A stretch of 64,000 bases of DNA from Plantactinospora endophytica (GCF_016862915.1 NZ_BONW01000021.1:523616-587615); one strand, 5' to 3'; positions 43,897 to 52,570 are shown, counted from the stretch's first letter. The notes: a model not told the origin generated them from the letters alone. Numbers and translations are program-made.

Positions 43897-46214
43897 GGCG
43901 TACCCCGGCGGGCCGGCACCGGCGACACCACCGTGCCGTCGAGGCGGAAGTCGACCACCACCCGCAGCGGCGAGCAGCCCGAGACGGTGCCGTGGTCGAG
44001 GATCTCGGTCGCCACCTCCGGCAGCGCGGGCAGCGAGACGAGATGACTGACCAGCGGTGTCAGGTCGAGGGCGGGACTGGTCGGGGCGTCCGGGGTGCCT
44101 CCCCTGCCGAGGGTGGCGGCGGCCGGGGAGGCGGTGAGCAGTTCACGGGCGGCGGCGAAGTCACCCGCGCGCCCGCCCCGGGTGCCGACCACTGTGCACC
44201 GGCCGCCGGCCGGGTTGTCGACGACCCGGCTCGCACACTGAGCGCGCAGCGGCCCCGGGTCCAGCACCGCACCGCCACCGACCCGGAGCAGGCGGCCGGC
44301 CCGGAAGCCGCCGAACAGGTGCAGGCTGGCGCCGTCGGATAGCGCCGGCCAGGTGAGTTCGGTCGCCGCCGGCCCGCCGTCGCCGGCCACCGCCACCACC
44401 GCCAGTTCGGCGCCCCGGCCGGCGGTGGCCGATCGGACTCCGGCGGCGAGTCCGGGCCCGAGGGGCAGTACCGCGTCCGGGGTCGGCAGTCCGCGCCGCA
44501 CCGCCGCCCGGAGCCGCCGGTCGGTCCGACCCGCCACGGTCACCGTACGGGCGCCACGGGCGCGGGCGACGGCGACGTGCAGCAGGCCGAGCACGCCGGC
44601 ACCGACCACGAGTACGTCCCGGCCGGCCCAGTCCCCGGTGAGTCGCCGGTGCGCCCGCAGCACCGCCGCCAGCGGCTCCAGCAGCACCCACTCCGGTCCG
44701 CAGCCGGCCGGTACCCCGACGAGCTGCCCCTGGGCCAGTGCACCGAGGTCGCTGACGAGGATGTCCCGGAACACCCCGGGTACGTTGTGGCCGAGCTTGA
44801 GGTAGTCGTCGGTCGGATGGTTGGGGTTGAGCGTCACCAGCTCGCCGGGCCGGAGCCCGGGAACAGCGTCGCCGACCTCGACCACCTCGGCCACGCACTC
44901 GTGCCCGAGCACCCCCGGCTCCAGCCCGCGTTCGCCGCGCAGGATCTGCAGGTCGGTGCCGCAGAGCCCGGCGTACCTGGGGCGGAGCAGTAGCTGTTCG
45001 CGCCCGCAGCGCGGCCGGGCGCCGGTGGTCAGCACCAGCCGGGACTCGCCGATCGGCTTGACCACCTCCCGGGTCTCGGCCTCCCGGGCGGCGAGGTAGC
45101 CGGCCATCCCGGCCAGCGTCGCGGCCTCGGCGTCCTCGGGTACGTGCAGCAGCCCGTCCCGGTCGGCGGCGGTCCAGCCCTGGAACCAGCCGGCGTCGAC
45201 GAGCAGGGCCGCCAACCACTCCCGCAGCGCGGCGAACCACGGGGCGCCGACGCCGTGCGCGAACCCGCCGACCACCACCACCGTGCGGAGCCCGAGCTGG
45301 GCGCAGACCTGCAACAGCGCCACCGCGAGATGCCGGGTGGCTCCGCGCAGCACGTCGGCGACGAAGGCGTCCCCGGTACGGGCGGCGTCGGCCAACGCTC
45401 CGGCGTCGATCCGGGCCGGGTCGCCGCCGACCAGGCGGTGCAGTACCGAGCCGGCGAAGTCGGCCCGGTCCCGCTCCGCCCGCCGGATCGCGGCCCGCAC
45501 CACGGCCGGACCCGAGGTGTACCCGCAGAGGTCGGCCACCGCGCCGCAGTCGCACCACGGCAGGTCCAGGTCGGCGAGTCGCTCCCGGGCGGCCCGGTCT
45601 CCGGCGGCGGCGGCCCGACCGAGCCGGGCGGCACCGGTCGGCCCGCCGGGCACCTCGGCCAGCCGGCTCGGCTCCACCGGCACGTGACCGATCTCGCCGC
45701 CCAGCCCGGCCGGGTCGGAGAGCAGCTTGGCGGTGCCGGGCAGCCGGTCGTCGAAGACCTTGACCGCCACCCCGGTGCTCACGGTGACCAGGGCGAACCG
45801 GCCGAGTCGCCGGTAGTGCCAGGCGGCGGCGGCCACGTCGTTCAACACCGTCACCCGGGCCCACGGCAGCCGGGCCCGGAGCCCGGCCCGGACGTCGAAG
45901 CCGGCCGACTGGGCCTGCCACAGCACGCTGGCGTCCCGGATCACCCCGTCGGCGGTGACCACCGCGCCGAAGGCGACCCCGAGGTCCCGCCGGCCGGTGG
46001 GCTCGGCCGCCCGGTGCAGCCGGTCGGCCGCCTCGGCGATCCGGTCCAGCAGGCCGTCCCGGGCAGCGGCCAGCGGCAGTTCCGGACGGCCCCGGCGGGT
46101 CGGGGTGGCGAACCGGACCACCTCGCCGACCAGCCGGCCCGCCTCGGCCAGCGCCAGCCGGGTCCAGGTGCCGCCGACGTCGACCACCACGCCGCACTCC
46201 GCCGACCCGGTCAC
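43893..46214 (-). CDS. ROK-type sugar/cyclitol kinase fused to zinc MDR dehydrogenase
   Basis: 773 residues from GTG 46214 (GTGA overlap with the cyclase stop). Residues ~1-370 are a ROK kinase: VVVDVGGTWTRLALAEAG (ATP loop), catalytic Asp in TVLNDVAAAAWHY, LVTVSTGVAVKVFDD, GHVPVEP and a CDCGAVADLCGY cluster replacing the usual CxCGxxGC zinc site. Residues ~395-770 are a medium-chain dehydrogenase: GLCGTDLQ (zinc Cys), LGHECVAEVVEVGD (His, Glu) and LVVGAGVLGLLHVAVARA (NAD). ROK kinases and MDR dehydrogenases act on C7-cyclitols in acarbose/validamycin-type pathways, so a bifunctional kinase-dehydrogenase is proposed. Confidence 0.85.
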   Translation of the reverse strand: MTGSAECGVVVDVGGTWTRLALAEAGRLVGEVVRFATPTRRGRPELPLAAARDGLLDRIAEAADRLHRAAEPTGRRDLGVAFGAVVTADGVIRDASVLWQAQSAGFDVRAGLRARLPWARVTVLNDVAAAAWHYRRLGRFALVTVSTGVAVKVFDDRLPGTAKLLSDPAGLGGEIGHVPVEPSRLAEVPGGPTGAARLGRAAAAGDRAARERLADLDLPWCDCGAVADLCGYTSGPAVVRAAIRRAERDRADFAGSVLHRLVGGDPARIDAGALADAARTGDAFVADVLRGATRHLAVALLQVCAQLGLRTVVVVGGFAHGVGAPWFAALREWLAALLVDAGWFQGWTAADRDGLLHVPEDAEAATLAGMAGYLAAREAETREVVKPIGESRLVLTTGARPRCGREQLLLRPRYAGLCGTDLQILRGERGLEPGVLGHECVAEVVEVGDAVPGLRPGELVTLNPNHPTDDYLKLGHNVPGVFRDILVSDLGALAQGQLVGVPAGCGPEWVLLEPLAAVLRAHRRLTGDWAGRDVLVVGAGVLGLLHVAVARARGARTVTVAGRTDRRLRAAVRRGLPTPDAVLPLGPGLAAGVRSATAGRGAELAVVAVAGDGGPAATELTWPALSDGASLHLFGGFRAGRLLRVGGGAVLDPGPLRAQCASRVVDNPAGGRCTVVGTRGGRAGDFAAARELLTASPAAATLGRGGTPDAPTSPALDLTPLVSHLVSLPALPEVATEILDHGTVSGCSPLRVVVDFRLDGTVVSPVPARRGTP

Positions 46215-48472
46215 GAGCCACTCCACGCCCAGGCCGGCGTGATCGACCCTCGGGCGGCGGTCGGCGTCATCGACGTCTCGGCGGCGGTGGGCGTAATCGG
46301 CGTCTCGACGGTGGCCACCGGGCTCGGCGTACCGGCCCGGTGGCGCAGCGTGGACCAGGCGCGACGCAGGTCCGCCAGGCCGATCTCGTCGATCGAGTCG
46401 ACGAACCCGCCGACCCCGATCCCGACCGGTACGGCCAGGTGCAGTTCGCCGCCCTTGTGCGGCAGTACCTGGGTGCGCAGTGCCCGCCACAGCCCGTCTG
46501 CGTCGCAGCAGTCGTCGTACGTCGGCAGCCCGATTCGGCGCAGCAGCGTCTCGACGCGCTCGACGACCCCGTACGGCAGCCGCCCGGCGGCCATGCCCAA
46601 CCGGCAGGAGAGTGCCATCCCGATCGCCACCGCCTCGCCGTGCCGGAGCCGGTAGCCGGACCGCTCCTCCAGTACGTGCCCGAACTCGTGGCCGAAGTCG
46701 GCGAGCCGGCGCCACCGCCGCTCCCACGGGTTCTCCTCCAGCTCGACCAGCATCGCGGCAACCGCGCGTCGGAGCACCTCGTCGAGCACCGGAGCGGCGT
46801 CGGGGTCACGCAGTACGGCGTGGTGCTCCTCGACCAGGGCGTAGAGGCGGGCGTCCCGGACCAGTGCGATCTTGACGATCTCGGCCAGCCCGCACCGGAA
46901 CTCCTCGACCGGCAGGGTCGCCAGGAACCCGGCGTCGCAGAGGCAGGCCAGCGGCGGATGGTACGCCCCGAGCAGGTTCTTCCGGCCGTCCAGGTCAACC
47001 CCGACCTTCAGCCCGACCCCGGCGTCGACCAGCCCGACCAGAGTGGTCGGCACCCGCAGGTACGGCGTCTCGCCGGGATGGCAGGCGGCGACGTAACCGA
47101 CCAGGTCGAGCACCGTACCGCCGCCGACCGCCAGGATCCGGTCGTCGGGGCCCAGTCCGAGCTGGGCTACCCGGCGGAGCAGCCGCCGGGCAGCGTCGTA
47201 CGTCTTGCCCTGCGGTGAACTGCGCACCGGCAGCACCGTGTAGCCGGCCAGCCGACCCTGGCGACACCGCCGGGCGAGCCCGTCCCGGACGGCGGCGATC
47301 ACCGACGGCGAATAGTCGTCCACCACCGCCATCACGCGGGCGCCGACGGGCAGGTGTGCGGAGAGCGCCACGTTGTCCGGGTCGAGCACGCCGGTGGTGA
47401 AGGTGACCCGGTAGCCCAGCTCTCGGCTCCGGTGCACCCGGACCGGTGCCGTGCTCGACGCCCGCCGCCCGGAGACCCGCGCCGGCAGCGACTCCGATGT
47501 CGACGGTCGCGCGTGTGCCGACGGCAGGACCGGCGCCGACGGCCGGGGATGCGTCGGGGGCAGGACAGGCGTTGAAGGCAGGACCGGCGTTGAAGGCAGG
47601 ACCGGCGGCGGGGCCAGGACCGGCGTTGGGTGCAGGACAGGCGGCGAGGGCGGGACGGGTGCCGGTGCCTCGGCGGTGGCCGGGCACGGGGGCGGGGACC
47701 AGATGTGCTTGTCGTCCGGGCCGTGCCGGTGCAGCAGCCGGGCCACCGCGTCCAGCGCCGCCTGCCGGATGCCGGCCGGGTCGCCGGCCCGGTCGAGGTG
47801 CTCGGCGAGTACGTCGTCGTGGCCGGCGAGGTGGCGCAACGCCGACTCCTCGTCGGGGCGTACCGGGGTGGGGTCGGCGAGCAGGGTGTCCACGTCGACC
47901 AGCAGCACCGGATCGCGCGCCTCGGCGGCGAGTGCCGGTGCACCGGCCACCACCCGGGCGCTCCGGTGCAGCGACGCCAGCAACCCCGGCAGGTCGTCGT
48001 GCACCCGGACCGCCCGGGTGTACCGGCGGTACATCGCGGCGGCCAGCGCGGTGGCGGCGGTTGCCGGTGGGCCGGCGAGCGAGACGAAGGCGTCCCGCCG
48101 GCCGAGCCCGGCCGCGACGCCGGCCCGGACCAGCACGGGTACCGGATCGGGGCCGGCCGGCGCGGCGAGGTCCCGGGCGTCGACGGTCCGGTGGTGGTCG
48201 AGCGCGCCGCGCTCCCGCCAGTACCCGAGATAGGCGTCGAGCCGGCGGGCCCGGTCCGGCCGGTCGCAGACGGCGACGATCCGTCGCGCGCCGCCGAAGG
48301 TCCGCAGCAGGGTGGGATCGCCCGGCCGCCACAGGTCCCGCCGAATCCGCAGCTCGAAGGTGTCGATCAGCTCGGCCCGGAGTACGTCCTTCAGCCCGGG
48401 TGCCGACGCCGTGGCCGGCCCGGGCAGGTCGCGGGTCCGGGCCAGGGCCGGCGCCCCGGTTGTCGGTGACAT
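46211..48472 (-). CDS. Sugar phosphate cyclase (EEVS/DHQS family) with N-terminal degenerate cyclase domain
   Basis: 753 residues. The C-terminal domain (~352-715) is a dehydroquinate-synthase-fold cyclase: DDRILAVGGGTVLDLVGYVA (NAD, 443-462), RVPTTLVGLVDAGVGLKVG (473-491), metal ligands E531, H595 (DFGHEFGH) and H611 (RHGEAVAIGM), and ELHLAVPVGIG. PTTLVGLVDAGVG, and Asp rather than Asn before FGH, favour 2-epi-5-epi-valiolone synthase-like cyclases over AroB. Residues ~35-255 repeat the same order of elements in decayed form, without the GGGT and metal residues. A Pro-rich linker (~256-350) joins them. It would convert a sugar phosphate, probably sedoheptulose 7-phosphate, to a cyclitol. Confidence 0.85.
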   Translation of the reverse strand: MSPTTGAPALARTRDLPGPATASAPGLKDVLRAELIDTFELRIRRDLWRPGDPTLLRTFGGARRIVAVCDRPDRARRLDAYLGYWRERGALDHHRTVDARDLAAPAGPDPVPVLVRAGVAAGLGRRDAFVSLAGPPATAATALAAAMYRRYTRAVRVHDDLPGLLASLHRSARVVAGAPALAAEARDPVLLVDVDTLLADPTPVRPDEESALRHLAGHDDVLAEHLDRAGDPAGIRQAALDAVARLLHRHGPDDKHIWSPPPCPATAEAPAPVPPSPPVLHPTPVLAPPPVLPSTPVLPSTPVLPPTHPRPSAPVLPSAHARPSTSESLPARVSGRRASSTAPVRVHRSRELGYRVTFTTGVLDPDNVALSAHLPVGARVMAVVDDYSPSVIAAVRDGLARRCRQGRLAGYTVLPVRSSPQGKTYDAARRLLRRVAQLGLGPDDRILAVGGGTVLDLVGYVAACHPGETPYLRVPTTLVGLVDAGVGLKVGVDLDGRKNLLGAYHPPLACLCDAGFLATLPVEEFRCGLAEIVKIALVRDARLYALVEEHHAVLRDPDAAPVLDEVLRRAVAAMLVELEENPWERRWRRLADFGHEFGHVLEERSGYRLRHGEAVAIGMALSCRLGMAAGRLPYGVVERVETLLRRIGLPTYDDCCDADGLWRALRTQVLPHKGGELHLAVPVGIGVGGFVDSIDEIGLADLRRAWSTLRHRAGTPSPVATVETPITPTAAETSMTPTAARGSITPAWAWSGS

Positions 48473-48476
48473 CGCC

Positions 48477-49973
48477 TCACACCGGCGCTTGCTGGGCGCA
48501 GGCCCGGCGCAGCAGGTCGACCAGCGGCTGACGCGGTCGGCACCGGTCGAACCGGAAGGAACGCATCATCTCGTCGATCGCCGACTCGTCCATGCCCCGG
48601 AACAGTTCGCCGAACTCGGGGAGCAGCGCCTCGGCGAAGAGGATCTGCGGCACCAGCCGGCCGATCAGGAACTCGCTGCCGAACGGGAACGGCAGGTAGT
48701 CCGGGAACTCCCGGGCGAAGAGTTCCTTGAGTGGGCGCATCACCTGCTGGATGTGGTCGTGCCGACCGCCCCACAGGTCGACGCCGAGCCGGGCCTTCTT
48801 CTCGACCATCGGCCGGATCCGGCGCATCCACGGGCTGTCCGGGTCGACGGTCAGCGGTGCCGCCACCCCGATGTCCTTGTACGGCCAGAACGCCCAGTTG
48901 GCCCGGTGCCGGGTGTAGATCTCGAACTGGTCGGCGAGCAGATCGAGCCGCATCCGGTCCTGCTCGGCGTCGCCGGTGAAGACCGCGTTGAACTCGCCGA
49001 CGTAGACCGGAGTGCCGGTGCGGAGCATGTACTCGCTGCGCTTGAGATAGGTCCGCTCCAGCACACCCGCGTCGAAGTACTGGTCCCGGGACTGGTCCGG
49101 CAGCAGGATGCCGTGCTCGTAGCCGACGCCGTCCGGCGACTCCCAGACGTGGGTCAGGTGCGCCACTCCCGGATAGCGGCCGTCCGGTACGTAGCCTGGC
49201 GGCGCGTAGTCGTGGTGCGAGTAGACCACGTTCGGCAGTGGCTCGCCGTAGACGTCGAAGTCGTTGGAGTAGCGGTTGCCCTCCAGGATCACGATGTGCT
49301 CCGGGTCGACCTCGCGGATCGCCTCGACCAGCCGGCGCGAGTACGGCCCGATCACCTGCCCGCTCGGGTCGGCCGGCTCGTTCACCGGGTTGTACGCGGC
49401 GACCCACGGCTCGTTCCGGTAGCGGCCGGCGATCGCCCGCCAGAGGTGTACGACCCGGTCCTGGAAGTGCGGGTGCTGCCAGAACTGGGCGACGTGGGTG
49501 GGGTTGTCGCTGTGCCAGTCCTGGTTCTGCCAGCCGGGCAGGGCGTGCAGGTCGATGATGGTGCGTACGCCGGCTGCGGCGAGCAGCTCGATGGCCCGGT
49601 CCAGGTGGTGGAAGCCGGACTCGACGATCTCGAACGGCCGCCGGTCGTCCTCCAGGTGCCGGTAGTTGACCGGAATCCGGACGACGTTGCAGCCCAGCCC
49701 GGCGATGAAGCGCGCGTCGTCGGCGGTGAAGAAGTGTTCCAGGAAGCGGTCGAAGAAGAACGCCGCCCGCCCCGGCCCGAGCACGTCCCGCACGGCCGCC
49801 CGCATCCCCTGCTCGTACGCCGGGAAACCGGTCATCCAGTTCTCGAAGTTGAGCCAACCGGCGAGGCCAATGCCCCGCCAGATAACCGGCTGTCCGTCGC
49901 CGTCAACTATTTGATCGCCATTGGTCCGGAGAAATCCTCCGGGGCATGCCAAAGTAAACCGGGACACGGACAT
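48477..49973 (-). CDS. Cytosolic GH5-family glycoside hydrolase
   Basis: 498 residues from ATG 49973 with a GGCAGGGGG site; 20 further upstream codons look non-coding. No signal peptide. GH5 TIM barrel: WRGIGLAGWLNFENW, VVRIPVNYRHL, IIDLHALPGWQN, acid/base E199 in NPVNEP, YSHHDY and nucleophile E327 in YVGEFNAVF. The C-terminal ~130 residues are an extra helical region. It would cleave imported beta-glucan-type oligosaccharides, or a glycoside intermediate, in the cytosol. First gene of the seven-gene operon, 4 bases before the cyclase gene. A CebR-like box lies about 100 bases upstream. Confidence 0.88.
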   Translation of the reverse strand: MSVSRFTLACPGGFLRTNGDQIVDGDGQPVIWRGIGLAGWLNFENWMTGFPAYEQGMRAAVRDVLGPGRAAFFFDRFLEHFFTADDARFIAGLGCNVVRIPVNYRHLEDDRRPFEIVESGFHHLDRAIELLAAAGVRTIIDLHALPGWQNQDWHSDNPTHVAQFWQHPHFQDRVVHLWRAIAGRYRNEPWVAAYNPVNEPADPSGQVIGPYSRRLVEAIREVDPEHIVILEGNRYSNDFDVYGEPLPNVVYSHHDYAPPGYVPDGRYPGVAHLTHVWESPDGVGYEHGILLPDQSRDQYFDAGVLERTYLKRSEYMLRTGTPVYVGEFNAVFTGDAEQDRMRLDLLADQFEIYTRHRANWAFWPYKDIGVAAPLTVDPDSPWMRRIRPMVEKKARLGVDLWGGRHDHIQQVMRPLKELFAREFPDYLPFPFGSEFLIGRLVPQILFAEALLPEFGELFRGMDESAIDEMMRSFRFDRCRPRQPLVDLLRRACAQQAPV

Positions 49974-50023
49974 GCCACCCCCTGCCTTTCCCGTCGTCGG
50001 GTGCATTGCCCGTTCGGATCGAT

Positions 50024-50050
50024 ATTGACTCAATACGATGCGGAGTCAAT
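50024..50050 (-). promoter_or_regulatory. Inverted repeat and probable promoter of the GH5-cyclase operon
   Basis: Perfect arms ATTGACTC (50024-50031) and GAGTCAAT (50043-50050) around an 11-base spacer. On the minus strand TTGACT, a 16-base spacer and CAATAT form a promoter embedded in this repeat, 50-75 bases before the GH5 ATG. A regulator binding the repeat would block it. Confidence 0.5.
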
Positions 50051-50075
50051 CGTCAAGAGGTCCGACATGATCAAA

Positions 50076-50089
50076 TGGACGCGCTCCCA
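50076..50089. promoter_or_regulatory. CebR-like operator of the GH5-cyclase operon
   Basis: TGGACGCGCTCCCA matches the CebR consensus at 12 of 14 positions. It lies upstream of the promoter proposed at 50024-50050, so either a second, earlier promoter is used or the repressor acts from upstream. Weaker than the boxes at 13829 and 37684. Confidence 0.6.
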
Positions 50090-50247
50090 CGGGACACCTG
50101 TCGAGCCCGGAGCGTTGCTCCGTCAGCCGGATGAGTTCCGGGACGGTCCGCCGCAGGTGTTGCCCGTACGCGATCCGAGGCGATATTTTGCGCGGGGATG
50201 TTAGCGATCCCAACCGACCGGTCCCGCCGCACACCCTCGGGGGGAAA

Positions 50248-50349
50248 ATGGTTTGGCCACGAGCGTTGAGGTCAGTCCTATCCGTCGTACGGCGCCTGAT
50301 CCGACGCCGCCGCCGACCCCACCGCCGTGACCCGTTTCTCTACAAGTGA
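50248..50349 (+). CDS. Possible 33-residue highly basic peptide
   Basis: ATG 50248 follows GGGGGGAAA closely. The peptide has a short hydrophobic/basic helix and a run of arginines (RRLIRRRRRPHRRDPFLYK). No family is recognised. It stands alone between the GH5 operon and the histidine kinase gene and could be a small membrane or nucleic-acid-binding protein, or chance. Confidence 0.35.
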   Translation: MVWPRALRSVLSVVRRLIRRRRRPHRRDPFLYK

Positions 50350-50460
50350 CGCCCGGTGCGAATCGGGATTCTCCGCACCACCGGCAAGTCGGCGGCGCAG
50401 CGGCTCGGCCAGGTAGGACAGGCAGAAGACGTCGAGGGGCGACGGCATACCATCGGCCGG

Positions 50461-51741
50461 GTGGCGAGTGACCCCGAGCCGGCCGGGCGCGATCCGCGGC
50501 TGCGCCGGCCCCGGATCGCCACCCTGGTCGCGCTGGTCGGCACGCTGCTGACCGCGCTGATGATGCCGGGGATCGGGCTGGCCCTGGAGCCTGCTCCGAT
50601 GTGGAGGGTGCTCGGCTCGGTCGGCGTCGTCGCCGTCGCCACCGCCCAGATAGTGGCGCTGTACGTGCTGGTCACGCCCTGGCTCACCGGCCCGGCCCGA
50701 CGCCGCGCGCTGCTCGGCTACACGCTGACCGCCGTCGCCTCCGTACCCCTGGTCGGTCCGGTCGCGGGCGGCGACTGGCCGACCTGGGCCTGGCTGGGCG
50801 CCTCGATCGTGGGTACCGCGCCCCTGCTGCTCGGCCGGTGGACCGCGACCCTGGGCGTGGCGGCGACCGTCGCCGTCGCGGTCGGAGTGGCCCGGTGGAC
50901 CGGCGGCGACGTGCCGGACCACCTGCTGATCACCGGCGGCATCGGGCTCGGCGTCGCGTCGATCGGTTGGTTCCAGGTGTGGTTCTGGGACCTGCTGGTC
51001 CAGGCGCAGCAGGGCCGGGCCGCCCAGGCCCGGCTGGCCGCCACCGAGGAACGGCTGCGGTTCGCCCGGGACGTGCACGACCTGTTCGGACACCACCTGT
51101 CGGTGATCGCGCTGAAGGCCGAACTCGTGGCCCGGCTCGCGCCGGTGGACCCGGAACGGGCCGGCCGGGAGGCCGGTGAGGTGCAGCGGCTGGCCGTCTC
51201 CGCCCTGGCCGAGGTACGCGGGGCGGTGCACGGCTACCGCACCGTCGACCTGCCGGAACAGCTCGCCGCGACCGCCGAGGTACTGCGCTCCTCCGGCGTA
51301 CGCTGCACGGTCGGGCAACCGGCCGGGCAGGTACCGGCGGAGGTCGCCGCGCAGTTGGCTCCGGTACTGCGCGAGGCGAGCACCAACCTGCTGCGGCACA
51401 GCCGGGCCACCTGGTGCAGGATCGAGGTCGGTCGGGACGCCGACCGGTACCGGCTGACGATCGCCAACGACGGGGCGGGGCCGGCCGCGCCGGACCGGCA
51501 CAGCTCGGGGCTGCGCGGCCTCGCCGACCGGCTCGCGGACGCCGACGGGGTGCTCCGGACGGCGAACCACGAGGGGATCTTCACGGTCGAGGCCGTCGTG
51601 CCGGGCCCGACGACCGGGGATCATCGGACGGAACCTGCCGTACAGGGCGGGCCGACGGCTCGAATTCCGGACGCAGAGGCTCCGGGGGCACGGGTTTCGG
51701 GGACACCGAGGGAGGGCGGCGACGGTGGGAGCGACGGATGA
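50461..51741 (+). CDS. NarL-type sensor histidine kinase
   Basis: About 426 residues. Several N-terminal membrane helices (~22-165), then a HisKA_3 dimerisation domain with RFARDVHDLFGHHLSVIALK (phospho-His in the ARDVHD motif) and a HATPase with REASTNLLRHSRATW (N box), IANDGAGPA and SSGLRGLADR. Typical actinomycete kinase paired with a LuxR-type regulator. GTG 50461 is chosen because earlier codons (to 50356) do not look protein-like; no clear ribosome site supports either. The 3' end overlaps the regulator gene by 17 bases. Confidence 0.88.
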   Translation: MASDPEPAGRDPRLRRPRIATLVALVGTLLTALMMPGIGLALEPAPMWRVLGSVGVVAVATAQIVALYVLVTPWLTGPARRRALLGYTLTAVASVPLVGPVAGGDWPTWAWLGASIVGTAPLLLGRWTATLGVAATVAVAVGVARWTGGDVPDHLLITGGIGLGVASIGWFQVWFWDLLVQAQQGRAAQARLAATEERLRFARDVHDLFGHHLSVIALKAELVARLAPVDPERAGREAGEVQRLAVSALAEVRGAVHGYRTVDLPEQLAATAEVLRSSGVRCTVGQPAGQVPAEVAAQLAPVLREASTNLLRHSRATWCRIEVGRDADRYRLTIANDGAGPAAPDRHSSGLRGLADRLADADGVLRTANHEGIFTVEAVVPGPTTGDHRTEPAVQGGPTARIPDAEAPGARVSGTPREGGDGGSDG

Positions 51742-52384
51742 GCGGGGCGGCGACGGCCGGGACGGCAGCCGGTCGGAGACGATCCGGGTACTGCTCGCCG
51801 ACGACGAGGAGCTGATCCGGGTCGCGGTCGCCGCCCTGCTCGACCTGGAGCCCGACCTGGAGGTGGTGGCGCAGGCGGCCGACGGGCGGGCGACGGTACG
51901 GGCAGCGCTGGCGCACCGTCCGGACGTGGCAGTGGTCGACCTGGAGATGCCGGCGTTGGACGGCCTCGGCGTCACCGCCGAACTGGCCGGCGTGCTGCCG
52001 TCCTGCGCGGTGGTGATCCTGACCGGACGCGGCCGGCCCGCGCACCTGCGCCGGGCACTCACCACCGGCGCCCGGGGCTTCCTGGCCAAGGGCGCCCCAG
52101 GCGGCGCGCTGGCCGACGTCATCCGCCGGGTGCACGCCGGAGCCCGGTACGTCGACCCGGCGCTGGCCGCCGAGGCGCTGACCGCCCCCGAGTGCCCGTT
52201 GACCCCGCGCGAGCTGGAGGTACTCCGGCTGGCCGGCACCGACACGCCCGTCTCGGCCGTCGCCCGGCGTACCTCCCTGTCCCAGGGCACGGTACGCAAC
52301 CACCTGGCCGCCGTGGTCGGCAAACTCGGCGTCGCCAGCCGGGCGGAGGCGTACCGGACCGCCGTGGATCACGGCTGGCTCTGA
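51725..52384 (+). CDS. NarL/LuxR-family response regulator
   Basis: 219 residues. Receiver domain (VLLADDEELIRVAV, acceptor Asp in VAVVDLEMPALDG, Lys in GFLAKGAPG) and a LuxR HTH (LTPRELEVLRLAGTDTPVSA, LSQGTVRNHLAAVVGKLG). Partner of the overlapping histidine kinase and a DNA-binding activator or repressor. A likely target is the adjacent Hsp70-like gene, but no operator was recognised. Confidence 0.93.
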   Translation: MGATDERGGDGRDGSRSETIRVLLADDEELIRVAVAALLDLEPDLEVVAQAADGRATVRAALAHRPDVAVVDLEMPALDGLGVTAELAGVLPSCAVVILTGRGRPAHLRRALTTGARGFLAKGAPGGALADVIRRVHAGARYVDPALAAEALTAPECPLTPRELEVLRLAGTDTPVSAVARRTSLSQGTVRNHLAAVVGKLGVASRAEAYRTAVDHGWL

Positions 52385-52435
52385 CCGGTACGTCACCGGC
52401 CCGGTCAACCGGAACGCCGGGTCGCCGCCGCCGAG

Positions 52436-52570
52436 CTTTCCGGCTCCCGTCGAGCCGCCGAACTTCCCGGATCCCGTCGAGCCGCCGAGCTTCCCGGTTC
52501 CCGTCGAGCCGACGAACTCCCCGGATCCTTGCGAGTCGCCGAACTTCCCGGATGCTGTCGAGTTGTCGGG
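52436..52570. repeat. Five adjacent 27-bp tandem repeats
   Basis: Units begin at 52436, 52463, 52490, 52517 and 52544, of the form CTTCCCGGATCC..(T)CGAG.CG.CGAA. The last copies are most diverged. Located between the response regulator and the Hsp70-like gene, with no spacers, so not CRISPR. Length is a multiple of three, as in decayed coding repeats. Confidence 0.85.

Noticed and set aside
52436..52570. CRISPR-like array
   Set aside because: Units are adjacent and diverged, with no unique spacers and no cas genes.
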